A DNA stretch of 64,000 nt, from contig CM029650.1 of the NCBI GenBank assembly GCA_017311315.1, positions 13,163,884-13,227,883 of the forward strand, in the 5' to 3' direction. Shown piece by piece: positions 42,507 through 53,076 of the stretch. How positions within the stretch are numbered: the first letter of the stretch is position 1; the number at the start of each line of letters is the position of its first letter. Both the position numbers and the translations under genes were made by a program. Below the pieces are notes generated by a model that was not told the origin of the DNA, did not search any database, and was given only the letters and a program-made list of their open reading frames with translations. The stretch is from Dendrocalamus latiflorus. Taxonomy: Eukaryota; Streptophyta; Magnoliopsida; Poales; Poaceae.

Positions 42507-43481
42507 CAGTGTCTCCATCAAAAGGCCCTCGCTAGCAAGATCAAGTGTAGGACTGGTAAGATGACTCTCATCTTTATCAAGAACTATCTCTATGGTGCCG
42601 AAGGAAAGCTGTGAAGAGATAAAACTATCCACACCAGTAGACATGGTGCTCGTAATCACCTCAATCTCGTCCCAAGTCACCATCGCGTGATCACCACCAG
42701 GAGGCACAACCATGAATTCCTTGCATAATGCATCAAGTCTGGAAGCTTGATTTTCATGTGAAGGATGCTCATGAGGCAACACTAGGAACTCTGGCACAAG
42801 AGCTATAAACTTGCTCGGTGAAGGTACAAGTAAAGTATAGGCAGGAGGTGTCAAATCCAATGCAAAATTACTACTCATTCTCCTCTCAAAATATTCTAAC
42901 ATCCTAGATATCCTCTCCTCAGATCTAGTCATTTGATCAGGCTCAAGAGTCAAGAGTCTGATGTTGAGGCACAGGATAGTGCTGGTGTGACCAATGAGAA
43001 TAATCCTGATCTCCATACCTAAAGCCCTGCAATGGTGTACTAGAAGAAAATGATGAGATATCAAGGTTGTTGTTTCCATATGACAAACTCGAGTGCTCAG
43101 GCCATCTAGGGTGGTAAGTGTTAGGGTATGTCCCACTCGGCTGAGCAAAGCTCGTCCTGTAACACTTTGGAGTGGACAAATAACCACGCTAGCACTCAAC
43201 AGGTGAATGACCCTGAAAACCACAAGTCTGGCGTATAGGAACAATAGGAGAGTAGGCACCTGAGAAAGAACTGATCACGCCCACTCTCTAACACAATCCC
43301 TCACTCTAAAGCATAGCATTCTAACTGACAAGGCATTAGATTTATCACAAAATTGAATAAATATGATAAGAAAGACAAGTCAACATAAACACAAAACAAG
43401 AAAAAGAAAACAAACAATGAGCTAGTCTACGACCTAACACTGTCGCTCTAAGCTAATCCCCAGCAATAGTGCCAAAATACT
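42507..43481 (-). pseudogene. L4-type element: gag-like region with primer site
   Basis: The minus frame from about 43179 reads CYRTSFAQPSGTYPN, TYHPRWPEHSSLSYGNNN and LQGFRYGDQDYSHWSHQHYP. After a frameshift near 42960 it continues as EPDQMTRSEERISRMLEYFERR to the C junction at 42507. The YHPRWPEH...SYGNN pattern recalls gag proteins of Athila-type grass elements, from family knowledge only. The region 43260-43456 is leader-like. It is truncated by C, so no function is expected. Confidence 0.6.
43457..43474 (-). promoter_or_regulatory. Primer-binding site of the L4-type element
   Basis: The minus strand reads TGGCACTATTGCTGGGGA, a decayed form of the TGGCGCC(G/A)TTGCCGGGGA site common in grass gypsy elements. 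The changes are those expected from CpG decay. It sits a few bases from the LTR end at 43482. Confidence 0.65.
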
Positions 43482-43536
43482 TGATCGTGCAAAAATATCA
43501 CACCCGCAAGTGCAAGAGTTGCCACTGAAATAGCGG

Positions 43537-44455
43537 TGATAGGACTAGGGGTCCCGATCTTTCGATGAGAGTGGTAGATTCGATTGGGGAAGGAGGTGAC
43601 GTTGACGACCCGACTACAACCATCCAAGGACGTTGCGCCTTAGCGATCGATACACCAACTCCAGAGATTGTTCGTGACCTTGTCGGCGCACGATCAACCT
43701 AACCACGAGGGTTCTCGTTCCTGCAAGCAATCGAAGAACAAGCAAGAACAAGATGAACAGCAACTCAATTGCAAATAACGATGTAAGATTCAATCTGAAA
43801 CAGGAAAACAGTGGGGTTCCGAAGACAAGTATTCGGGCGGTCTAGCCGACACGCGCGAGTACAAGGCAAAGCAGCAAAAGCTAACTTAGTCTAAACAAAA
43901 CCCAAACCCTAGAAGAGGGTGCGGCTGCCTATTTAAGGGTCACGGAAGGTGGATGGTCAGCCAAAACACAAGGAAGCCGAATAGGACTCGAATTACAAGG
44001 CCCAAGGCCCACTTTGACTCGGACTGGAAAAGCGACGTGAATTGTTTTACAGTTTCTGGTCGACTCGGATGGAGTTTGGAGGTGAGGCCAGATCCATCTG
44101 AAATTAGACTTCAAGAGCTTTCCAACGAGTACTCACGGGCCCCGAGAAACCTTCTAGATCAAAAGTTACAGCCGTTTGAAGTAGGCGCTGTCAACAAGGC
44201 CGAATCCGAGTCAAACTCGTGAACAGGACTTGGTTTGCGCTTGATGGTTCTTCCCCATGGTTCCTAAGGACAATTAAATCATCACAGGAATTAAGTGGTA
44301 TTCCATTCTTTGAAACATTTGTATGCAAACATAGGAACGCATTTACCTGATGGTTAAGTTGACGTGCTCGTGCTCTAGTCATTGGTCCTTGTATCATAGT
44401 TTCGGTTTGATGTGGAGTCGGCATGGTTGTATGCATGGAAAGGATGTCCTCATCA
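43537..44455 (-). repeat. 3' LTR of element A (AB family, 919 bp)
   Basis: It follows the polypurine tract at 44456 and ends at 43537 beside AGCGG. The gag-pol stop (44191) lies 265 bases inside it. Confidence 0.96.
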
Positions 44456-47400
44456 TCCTCCCCTTCTTGCATTTGAGTTGTCTGCGACTCAAGCTCATCT
44501 TCTTCTCCCAAGTATGGCTTCAAATCTGCAATGTTAAAGGTGGGACTAACCCCAAAATCTGCAGGCAACTCAAGTTTATATGCATTGTCATTAATCTTTT
44601 CCAACACTTTGAAAGGACCATCAGCTCTAGGCATCAACTTAGACCTCCGCAATTCAGGAAATCTTTCTTTTCTCAAATGCAACCAAACTAAATCACCCGG
44701 TTGAAAAGTTAAATGCCTCCTTCCTTTACTACCAGCAAGTTTATATTTAGCATTCATGCGTTCAATATTTTCTTTGGTTGTCTCATGCATTTTCAACATC
44801 AAGTCAGCACGCTGTTTAGCATCAAAATTTAACTTCTCCGAAGATGGAAGTGGTAGCAAATCAATAGGAGCACGAGGCACAAAGCCATAGACAATCTCAA
44901 AAGGGCACAACTTTGTAGTAGAATGCAGCGAACGATTATAAGCAAATTCAATATGAGGCAAGCATTCTTCCCACATTTTAATGTTCTTTTTCAAAACAGC
45001 CCTAAGCATGGTAGATAAAGTTCTATTCACAACTTCAGTTTGCCCATCAGTTTGGGGATGACACGTAGTCGAAAATAACAGCTTAGTCCCCAATTTAGCC
45101 CATAAAGTTTTCCAAAAATGGCTAAGGAATTTAGTGTCACGATCGGAAACTATTGTATTTGGCACACCATGCAAACGAACAACTTCACGAAAGAACAAAT
45201 CAGCAATATTGGTAGCATCATCACTTTTATGACATGGTATGAAGTGTGCCATCTTAGAAAATCTATCCACAACAACAAATATGCTATCCCTCCCCTTCTT
45301 TGTCCTAGGCAGTCCTAAAACAAAGTCCATAGAAATATCTTCCCAAGGCACACTAGGAACAGGTAGACGCATATACAAACCGTGAGGATTAAGTCGTGAT
45401 TTAGCCTTTTGACACGTAGTGCAGCGAGCAACAAAACGTTCCACATCACGTCTCATCTTTGGCCAAAAGAAATGACTAGCAAGTATGTCTTCCGTCTTCT
45501 TCGCTCCAAAATGCCCCATCAGCCCACCTCCATGCGCTTCCTGTAACAACAACAAACGAACGGAGCTAGCTGGAATGCATAGTTTGTTAGCTCTAAACAC
45601 AAATCCATCATTTAGAACAAATTTATTCCACATTTTTCCCTCTTGGCAATTCAGCAACACGTCTTTAAAATCATCATCATGAACATAATGCTCCTTAATT
45701 GTTTCCAATCCAAAAATTTTGAAGTCAAGTTGTGAGAGCATGGTATATCTCCTAGACAATGCATCAGCAATAACATTCTCCTTTCCCTTTTTGTGTTTTA
45801 TGACATAAGGAAAAGACTCTATGAATTCAACCCACTTTGCATGCCTACGGTTCAATTTTGCTTGACTTCTAATATGCTTTAATGACTCATGATCAGAATG
45901 AATGACAAATTCTTTGGGCCATAAATAATGTTGCCATGTCTCTAAAGTTCGAACTAGAGCATATAATTCCTTATCATAAGTAGAATAGTTCAAACTAGGC
46001 CCACTCAATTTTTCACTAAAGTATGCCACAGGTTTACCTTCTTGCAACAGCACACCACCCAATCCAATTCCACTAGCATCACATTCTAGCTCAAAAGTCT
46101 TACTAAAATCTGGAAGTTGGAGTAATGGTGCATGTGTTAACTTATCTTTCAATGTGTTGAAGGCGTCTTCCTGTGCATTCCCCCAAGTAAACGGCACCCC
46201 CTTTTTAGTGAGCTCATTCAATGGTGCAGCGATGGTGCTGAAATCCTTCACAAAACGACGATAGAATCCAGCAAGTCCTAGAAAACTTCGCACCTGCGTG
46301 ACCGTTTTAGGAGTCGGCCAACTCTGTATTGCCTCAACCTTGGCTTGATCAACTTCTATGCCCTGTGGAGTAACAACATAGCCAAGAAAAGAGACTCGAT
46401 CCGTGCAAAATGTGCACTTCTCAACGTTACCAAATAAACGTGCATTACGTAAAGCATCAAAAACAGCACGTAAATGACAAAGGTGTTCCTCTAGTGATCT
46501 GCTATATATCAATATATCATCAAAATAGACCACTACAAATTTACCAATGAAAGCACGCAAAACCTCGTTCATTAATCTCATGAATGTGCTAGGTGCATTA
46601 GTTAAACCAAATGGCATCACTAACCGCTCATACAAACCGAACTTAGTTTTAAATGCTGTTTTCCATTCATCTCCCAATTTCATGCGAATTTGGTGGTACC
46701 CACTACGCAAATCAACTTTAGAGAAGACAATAGAGCCACTTAATTCATCAAGCATATCGTCTAACCTAGGAATAGGGTGACGATATCTAATGGTAATGTT
46801 ATTGATCGCTCTACAGTCCACACACATACGCCATGATCCATGTTTCTTAGGCACTAAAATTACCGGAACAGCACAAGGGCTAAGAGACTCACGCACATAA
46901 CCTTTATCAAGCAATTCTTGAACTTGACGCTGAATCTCCTTAGTTTCTTCCGGATTGGTCCTGTATGGCGCACGATTGGGCAAAGATGCCCCGGGAATCA
47001 AATCAATCTGGTGCTCAATCCCTCGCACTGGTGGTAGCCCTGGTGGCACGTCCTTTGGAAAGACATCCATGTACTCCTGCAAAAGATTAGTGACAGCAGG
47101 AGGCACAGAAGAAGGTACCTCCTCGAATGAAAATAAAGCTTGTTTGCAAAGTAAGGCATAGCAAATAGAAGTACTAGCATCCAGCTCATTCACATCAGAC
47201 TTAGTAGCAAGAAAACATGCACCTTTCAATTTAATCTCATTTTTCATCTCATGAACAGATTTAGAGTTTTTCTTTTTATGTTGCTCAAGTTCACTTGCAA
47301 CAATCTGATTTTCACTCCTATTATGCTCCTGATTTTTCTCTCTACTAGCTCTAGCAATCTCATCTTTGAAAATAGCTTCAGGAGACATAGGATGTAACAC

Positions 47401-49188
47401 AATTTTCTTGTCATGATGCACAAAAGAATATTGGTTTGTCTTACCATGATGCAGTGAATCTTTATCATATTGCCACGGTCTACCTAACAGCATAGAGCAT
47501 GCTTGCATAGGGACAACATCGCATTCTACAACATCGTGATAAGAACCAATAGCAAAATTTACTCTCACCATTCGTGTTACCTTCACCTTGCCGCTGTTAT
47601 TGAACCATTGAATGTAGTAAGGGTGTGGGTGAGGTTTGGTGTTCAACGCAAGCTTCTCCACCATATCGGAGCTCACCAAGTTGTTGCAGCTCCCTCCATC
47701 AATTATCACTCGGCATGAACGTTCCTTCACGACGCACTTTGTTTGGAAAAGGATGTGCCGCTGATTTTGCTCTGCCCTCTCCATTTGTGCACTCAACACA
47801 CGCTGCACAATGAGGCTCTCATAGCGCTCTGCATCTTCAGCACCAATGTGCTCTTCTTCTTGCTCCTTCCCACTACCTGCATGGTCAGCTGCAAGCATAG
47901 CATATGTATCCTCATCCAAATCACTAGCAGAAGAATACCCACCATCATCTCTCACAATCAGAACACGCTTGGTTGGGCACTCACTCCTCACATGGCCATA
48001 CCCCTTGCATTGATGACATTGGATATCCCTCGTTCGTCCCGTAGATGCAACGGACGAAGAGCTCTTTGCATGTGCTTGGGCTGCCCCCTTTGTTGCTTCG
48101 GATGCCCGAGATGCCGAATTTGATGATGAAAACCGTGGCTTGCTGTTGGAGGAAGAAGGTGCAGGGGGTTGGCTTGATGGTGCGGCAGATGCACGTTGAG
48201 ACCAAATATTTCCACGACCTGCAGAAACGTTAGTCCTAGTGCTCGCGCGCCGTCCCTGTACTTCTCTTTCAGCTTTACAAGCAAGATGAAATAAACGAGT
48301 GATAGAATTATATTCCTTGTAAGCTAAGATATCCTGAATTTCCCGATTCAAACCACCCATAAACCTAGCCATAGCGGCTTCCTCAGTTTCCTCTAAGTCA
48401 CAACGCAGCATGCCTGTTTGCAATTCTTGAAAATATTCCTCTACGCTTTTACTACCTTGCCTCAATTGTTGCAACTTATGTAACAAATCACGTGCATAAT
48501 ATGAGGGAACAAATCTAGCTCGCATGATTCTTTTTAATGCATCCCAAGTTTGTGGTGTGGTGAAAGGATTTTTCTTACAATATTCACTCCACCAAACAGA
48601 CGCAAAATCAGTAAACTCACTAGTAGCAGCCCTAACCCTTTTGTTTTCAGGGAATGCATGACAAGCAAATTTCTGATCAACAGCCAATTCCCAAGTGATA
48701 TAAGCATCAGGGTTATATTTTCCATCAAAAAGTGGCATAGTGAACTTAATCTTACCAAGCGATTCATCATTCTCACGTACCTCAGCCCGGCGTGGTTGAC
48801 GTTGACGGTGAGCGTCCTCATCATCAATATCAGTGTCAGCCGCAGATTCGTCTCCACCATTTTCGTCCACCCTGCTGCCCAAGACACCAATGTTGGCACG
48901 AGTACGCTGAGTCGGTGCAGCGGGAGATGCACGGCCCCTCTCATCAAGACGTCTCAAAACCTCAGCAAGTGAGGTGTTGACGGTGCCAACGGAAGCCTCC
49001 AATGTTGCAAGCGTAGTGTTGGTGTCGATCTGCGCGGCCTCCAATTGGCCAAGGCGTTCGTTGGTGACCCGCACATCCTCATCAAGTCCTTCAGTGTGCA
49101 GCTTCATTTGGCGCTCAAAGTGTTGTATGATGCCCCTAGTCCGAGGGGAATGTTGCGCTGCCCGCAGGTCCTCCGGTTCCCCTGACAT
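44191..49188 (-). CDS. gag-pol polyprotein of element A, single open frame of 1665 aa
   Basis: It supplies the particle and replication enzymes. Residues about 1-85 form a helical N-terminus and about 140-290 the gag core (LGKIKFTMPLFDGKY, VWWSEY, ARFVPSYYARDLL). The zinc knuckle CHQCKGYGHVRSEC is near 390 and the protease IIDGGSCNNL near 495. RT contains CVDCRAINN and the catalytic YFDDILIY near 888. RNaseH contains ECDASG near 1037 and ADALSRR. Integrase has HX7H..CX2C near 1218-1260 and the DDE residues in MDFVLGL (1287), SDRDTKF (1351) and TDGQTEVVNR (1387), followed by a GPFKVLEK..FNIADLKPY domain. The last 88 residues (from about 1578) are LTR-encoded (MTRARARQLNHQV). Gag and pol are in one frame, with no shift. 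Oddities: RT has KKHG where B and D have KKDG, and YERLVMPFG where they have YEWLVMPFG, so activity may be reduced. Confidence 0.95.
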   Translation of the reverse strand: MSGEPEDLRAAQHSPRTRGIIQHFERQMKLHTEGLDEDVRVTNERLGQLEAAQIDTNTTLATLEASVGTVNTSLAEVLRRLDERGRASPAAPTQRTRANIGVLGSRVDENGGDESAADTDIDDEDAHRQRQPRRAEVRENDESLGKIKFTMPLFDGKYNPDAYITWELAVDQKFACHAFPENKRVRAATSEFTDFASVWWSEYCKKNPFTTPQTWDALKRIMRARFVPSYYARDLLHKLQQLRQGSKSVEEYFQELQTGMLRCDLEETEEAAMARFMGGLNREIQDILAYKEYNSITRLFHLACKAEREVQGRRASTRTNVSAGRGNIWSQRASAAPSSQPPAPSSSNSKPRFSSSNSASRASEATKGAAQAHAKSSSSVASTGRTRDIQCHQCKGYGHVRSECPTKRVLIVRDDGGYSSASDLDEDTYAMLAADHAGSGKEQEEEHIGAEDAERYESLIVQRVLSAQMERAEQNQRHILFQTKCVVKERSCRVIIDGGSCNNLVSSDMVEKLALNTKPHPHPYYIQWFNNSGKVKVTRMVRVNFAIGSYHDVVECDVVPMQACSMLLGRPWQYDKDSLHHGKTNQYSFVHHDKKIVLHPMSPEAIFKDEIARASREKNQEHNRSENQIVASELEQHKKKNSKSVHEMKNEIKLKGACFLATKSDVNELDASTSICYALLCKQALFSFEEVPSSVPPAVTNLLQEYMDVFPKDVPPGLPPVRGIEHQIDLIPGASLPNRAPYRTNPEETKEIQRQVQELLDKGYVRESLSPCAVPVILVPKKHGSWRMCVDCRAINNITIRYRHPIPRLDDMLDELSGSIVFSKVDLRSGYHQIRMKLGDEWKTAFKTKFGLYERLVMPFGLTNAPSTFMRLMNEVLRAFIGKFVVVYFDDILIYSRSLEEHLCHLRAVFDALRNARLFGNVEKCTFCTDRVSFLGYVVTPQGIEVDQAKVEAIQSWPTPKTVTQVRSFLGLAGFYRRFVKDFSTIAAPLNELTKKGVPFTWGNAQEDAFNTLKDKLTHAPLLQLPDFSKTFELECDASGIGLGGVLLQEGKPVAYFSEKLSGPSLNYSTYDKELYALVRTLETWQHYLWPKEFVIHSDHESLKHIRSQAKLNRRHAKWVEFIESFPYVIKHKKGKENVIADALSRRYTMLSQLDFKIFGLETIKEHYVHDDDFKDVLLNCQEGKMWNKFVLNDGFVFRANKLCIPASSVRLLLLQEAHGGGLMGHFGAKKTEDILASHFFWPKMRRDVERFVARCTTCQKAKSRLNPHGLYMRLPVPSVPWEDISMDFVLGLPRTKKGRDSIFVVVDRFSKMAHFIPCHKSDDATNIADLFFREVVRLHGVPNTIVSDRDTKFLSHFWKTLWAKLGTKLLFSTTCHPQTDGQTEVVNRTLSTMLRAVLKKNIKMWEECLPHIEFAYNRSLHSTTKLCPFEIVYGFVPRAPIDLLPLPSSEKLNFDAKQRADLMLKMHETTKENIERMNAKYKLAGSKGRRHLTFQPGDLVWLHLRKERFPELRRSKLMPRADGPFKVLEKINDNAYKLELPADFGVSPTFNIADLKPYLGEEDELESQTTQMQEGEDDEDILSMHTTMPTPHQTETMIQGPMTRARARQLNHQVNAFLCLHTNVSKNGIPLNSCDDLIVLRNHGEEPSSANQVLFTSLTRIRPC
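44456..44470 (-). promoter_or_regulatory. Polypurine tract of element A
   Basis: The minus strand reads GCAAGAAGGGGAGGA next to the 3' LTR. It is also coding (QEGEDD). Confidence 0.9.
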
Positions 49189-50358
49189 TGTTAGAAGAAC
49201 ACAAGAAACAAACCAAGAAGATAAAAATAATAAAACTGCAGGTTATGCCCTCACAACTACTGGGATGTGGTTAAATCAAGTCGCACACTCTCAACCTGTT
49301 CTGTCAAGCTCTTACAAGTTCTTACCACAGCGAGCAGGAGGTGATGGTAGCCGACAAGTCAAGACAATATCTCCTGGAAATTGGGTGTATCGCTGCCTTG
49401 GTCGCTAGTCCCTGTGAGCTGGTAGCCAAATCTGTGGAGCTATAGGTGGGCTGAGAGTGAACAAAGGATAACTAGAACCACATTAGTCAAAGCAAGTTGA
49501 ATAATCGCTCAACGACGGCACCGTGCTGGTCCTAGGCTAGACCGTACTAGAGACGCGAGCCTAGAACACAAACGAAGACACACCGTGCAAAAAGAAACTA
49601 GATGGCGTTGCACACGGAGTTCTGGAGCTCGAAAAAGGGTGCCGTCTTCACAGGGGACCTTAGAATCACGTGCGGAAGGGCTCTGTCAATTTTGAGCGAA
49701 TTCTGAGAAACTTGATTTTTCCTCGGTTTGCGGGCCCGATTTGAGGCCCTAAACGACGTTTTTTGGGGTCGAAGCTGCCGCGTATGTGCCTGGTGGCTTA
49801 CGCGGATCTGAAATCTCCAGTTTTTCCAGACTTCCTTTCCAACGGATCAAGAATCGCCTCAATCGGAGGTCGTATGCAAAAGTTAGCTGTTTCTCTCTTC
49901 TCTGTTTTTTTCTCTCTTTTTTTTTATTTTTTTTATGCCGCGGCTCTTCTAGATGCGGCTGCCTGTTCCTTCTTGTTTTTTTTTGCTCTTTTTTTTTCAC
50001 ACACGATGCAGTTGAAATCCGAATTCGTGCCCTACTCCAAGACCAATTAGGGCAAAGCCTACGCAGCAACCGAGTCCTCCTCCTTTTCTACCCTCCTATG
50101 ACAGTTCGGATCTAACTGCAACGGTGAGTCCAAAACGTGAATAGAACTCGAAACTCTAAAGGAACTAGACACTAAGACCAGCAAAGGACACGACGATGCA
50201 ACGGAAGACTCAACGAACAAAGACTATGCAGCAATAGATAAAGGCACAAATTGTTTCGGATTTTGGGGAATAGATCTACTATTTTTTTTTGGGTTTTCTA
50301 GACTGTAGGTAAAAAAAATTGCAAAGACTAGATAAGATCTCTCACCGATCAACCTTGA
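49189..50358 (-). other. Leader (5' UTR) of element A
   Basis: Non-coding, about 1.17 kb. A T-rich tract at about 49895-50010 (plus) becomes a long purine tract in the RNA. Short frames here are not credible genes. The packaging signal is expected here but not identifiable. Confidence 0.8.
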
Positions 50359-50370
50359 GCTCTGATACCA
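50359..50370 (-). promoter_or_regulatory. Primer-binding site of element A
   Basis: The minus strand reads TGGTATCAGAGC two bases inside the 5' LTR, of exact plant iMet-tRNA type. Confidence 0.95.
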
Positions 50371-50372
50371 AC

Positions 50373-51291
50373 TGATAGGACTAGGGGTCCCGATCTTTCG
50401 ATGAGAGTGGTAGATTCGATTGGGGAAGGAGGTGACGTTGACGACCCGACTACAACCATCCAAGGACGTTGCGCCTTAGCGATCGATACACCAACTCCAG
50501 AGATTGTTCGTGACCTTGTCGGCGCACGATCAACCTAACCACGAGGGTTCTCGTTCCTGCAAGCAATCGAAGAACAAGCAAGAACAAGATGAACAGCAAC
50601 TCAATTGCAAATAACGATGTAAGATTCAATCTGAAACAGGAAAACGGTGGGGTTCCGAAGACAAGTATTCGGGCGGTCTAGCCGACACGCGCGAGTACAA
50701 GGCAAAGCAGCAAAAGCTAACTTAGTCTAAACAAAACCCAAACCCTAGAAGAGGGTGCGGCTGCCTATTTAAGGGTCACGGAAGGTGGATGGTCGGCCAA
50801 AACACAAGGAAGCCTAATAGGACTCGAATTACAAGGCCCAAGGCCCACTTTGACTCGGACTGGAAAAGTGACATGAATTGTTTTGCAGTTTCTGGTCGAC
50901 TCGGATGGAGTTTGGAGGTGAGGCCGGATCCATCTGAAAGTAGACTTCAAGAGCTTTCCAACGAGTACTCACGGGCCCCGAGAAACCTTCTGGATCAAAA
51001 GTTACGGCCGTTTGAAGTAGGCGCTGTCAACAAGGCCGAATCCGAGTCAAACTCGTGAACAGGACTTGGTTTGCGCTTGACGGTTCTTCCCCATGGTTCC
51101 TAAGGACAATTAAATCATCACAGGAATTAAGTAGTATTCCATTCTTTGAAACATTTGTATGCAAACTTAGGAACGCATTCACCTGATGGTTAAGTTGACG
51201 TGCTCGCGCTCTAGTCATTGGTCCTTGTATCATAGTTTCAGTTTGATATGGAGTCGGCATGGTTATATGCATGGAAAGGATGTCCTCATCA
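50373..51291 (-). repeat. 5' LTR of element A (AB family, 919 bp)
   Basis: It starts TGATGAGGACATCC at 51291 and ends CTAGTCCTATCA at 50373 in element orientation. It carries the module MTRARARQLNHQV in sense and a TATA-like CTTAAATA box. Confidence 0.96.
50766..50773 (-). promoter_or_regulatory. TATA-like box of the element A 5' LTR
   Basis: The minus strand reads CTTAAATA upstream of GGCAGCCGC, and the same sequence occurs in B (about 35398-35405). It is the presumed promoter of A. Confidence 0.5.
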
Positions 51292-53076
51292 AGCGGCGAG
51301 TGTCGTGTTCTCCACAGGGCCTAGACTAAGGCTAACGATGCTTAGCTAAAGCTAGGTCAGTCGAAATGAGGGAGATAATGGAAAATTAAACCTAAAACGA
51401 CTACAGAATCGGCGGAACGAACTAATATCGAAAATGACTGAACGAAACCCTGGCCACTCGGACAAAACTACGAATGTAACGAACAAAGGACGACGGGATG
51501 AACAAACATACGAATTGATGTCGCACGATCGAACGAACCCCACGATGACTGACTACACGAACGATGCACGCTAACCTACCGACCGATGACCTAACTAACT
51601 ACCTACCATGAGATAGAATGAGGAAGTCGAGAAGCACTAGGGGAGTCTAGAAGCATAAAGGAAGAAATGGCTAACTAGATGACAGCGGCACATGATAAGA
51701 CAAAACTAATAGATCGCTGATCATAGGCACAGAACATGAACATTGATCACAGACAGCTGCACAACCAAAACAAACACTAGCCACCAAAACTACTGAGAGC
51801 TGAACACAGAAAATAATAGTAACAATACTGAAGAAATGAACTCACAAATACAGTGGTCTAATCTCATACATCACAAAGACTGCTGCAATAAGATATAACA
51901 ATTAACAACTTAATAGTACAAGAATTCATCTACCCATATCAATCACAATGCACTTATTACCAATTCACGGTTCGCAATTAATAATGATCAAGAACAGTAG
52001 CCAGAAAATAAAAGAAAGAGAAGATTTGGAGATTAACCGAAGGAGGAGGGGAAACCGTGGTGAGGCAAAGGAAGGAGTTGACGGTGCACTGTGGAGTTGC
52101 GCAGTGGTGAGGCAGTAGAAGCAGTGGCCGAGGACCATGTAGTCGTGGTTGCCGAAGTCGTTGTGGTGGAGGGAGGCAATGGAGGGATCCACATTTAAGA
52201 GCAATGGGGATAGGCGTAGGAGAGGGTGGTCCTTGGTGCAGAAGAAGGTGGGAAGGGGAGCAAAAGGGGGCTAGGGAAGACAGAGCTTGAGGTGACAGCC
52301 AAAGGATTTGAGCGGTGCACTGGAGGAGAGGCAGCAAGGCGGTGGGTGAGGAAGAGGCAGTGGCACATGGGATTAGGCATCGGTAGTAGAGAGTGGAAGA
52401 GGGAGAAAGTGGAGAGCGGAAGAGGAACTGGAGGAGGGAGCAGGCTGAGAAGAGAAGCAAAGGGGAGGGCCCAGGAAGAAATAGAAGAGAGGAAGTGGGG
52501 AGTGGCGACGATGCGGCGGCCATGGATGCGGTGGCGCCGACAGATGGAGCAGGCAGAGGAGGAAGGAGGCGATCGATGAAGAAATGGTGGCACGGTGACG
52601 AGTTAGCCGCCTCGCCGGCGACCGGAGGTGGAGGAGATTGGGGGAGAAGCAAGAAGGCTTAGGGGAGAAGAGGAAATGCTGAGCCCAAATCTTCCATGGC
52701 CGGCGGCTAGGGATTAAGAGGCCGAATGGGCAATTGGCAATTTGCGGTTTTAGTCCTCAAAGTTCCTAAAAGTTGCAACGAAGTCCTTACCCATTATGAT
52801 TTCTTCCGATTTGGACCTCCTAAGCTCTATTTTGACACGGTTTGATCCTACGCGTCCACGACGATGCGCACATTTGTACAGAGTAGTCCCAGTAGTCCAT
52901 ATTTGTCGTTTATGCACCTCGATCACGCTGTCCTATAAAAAATATAGAAAATGCAAAATAGTCCATTTTAAGCAATTAATTACAGAAAAGCATGTTAATG
53001 ATGATATATGGTCCTAAAATGCGAAAATAATAGGATTAAAATGATAGGAAAATTTATGTAAATATGATGCATGCCA

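Larger units (their letters stand above)
43537..51291 (-). mobile_element. Element A: structurally intact autonomous gypsy element, 7755 bp, TSD AGCGG
   Basis: Two 919-bp LTRs (50373-51291 and 43537-44455), a primer site, leader, full-length gag-pol frame and a polypurine tract are present. Perfect AGCGG duplications lie at 43532-43536 and 51292-51296. By eye the LTRs differ at about 18 sites (2 percent, no indels), giving roughly 0.75 million years at 1.3e-8 per site per year. The LTR start TGATGAGGACATCC, iMet primer site and pol running into the LTR suggest the CRM lineage. I see no classical chromodomain. Confidence 0.97.
43482..53076 (-). repeat. 5' LTR of the L4-type element, about 1.8 kb, split by element A
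   Basis: LTR sequence lies at 43482-43536 and 51297-53076, joined across A by the AGCGG duplication. In minus orientation it starts TGGCATGCATC at 53076 and ends TTTGCACGATCA at 43482. The segment 52030-52680 is C-rich on minus with long Pro/Ser-type frames, like 3350-4195. A homologous LTR lies at 2983. The 51300-52000 part is AT-rich without genes. Confidence 0.7.

Noticed and set aside
45118..48972. Many plus-strand frames of 60-140 codons opposite element A gag-pol
   Set aside because: They are antisense shadows of the coding frame, with low-complexity or mirrored composition.
51965..52662. Frames of 79-224 codons around 52000-52660 on both strands
   Set aside because: Same explanation: the C-rich part of the L4 LTR opens several frames; composition is Pro/Ser/Leu-rich without motifs.
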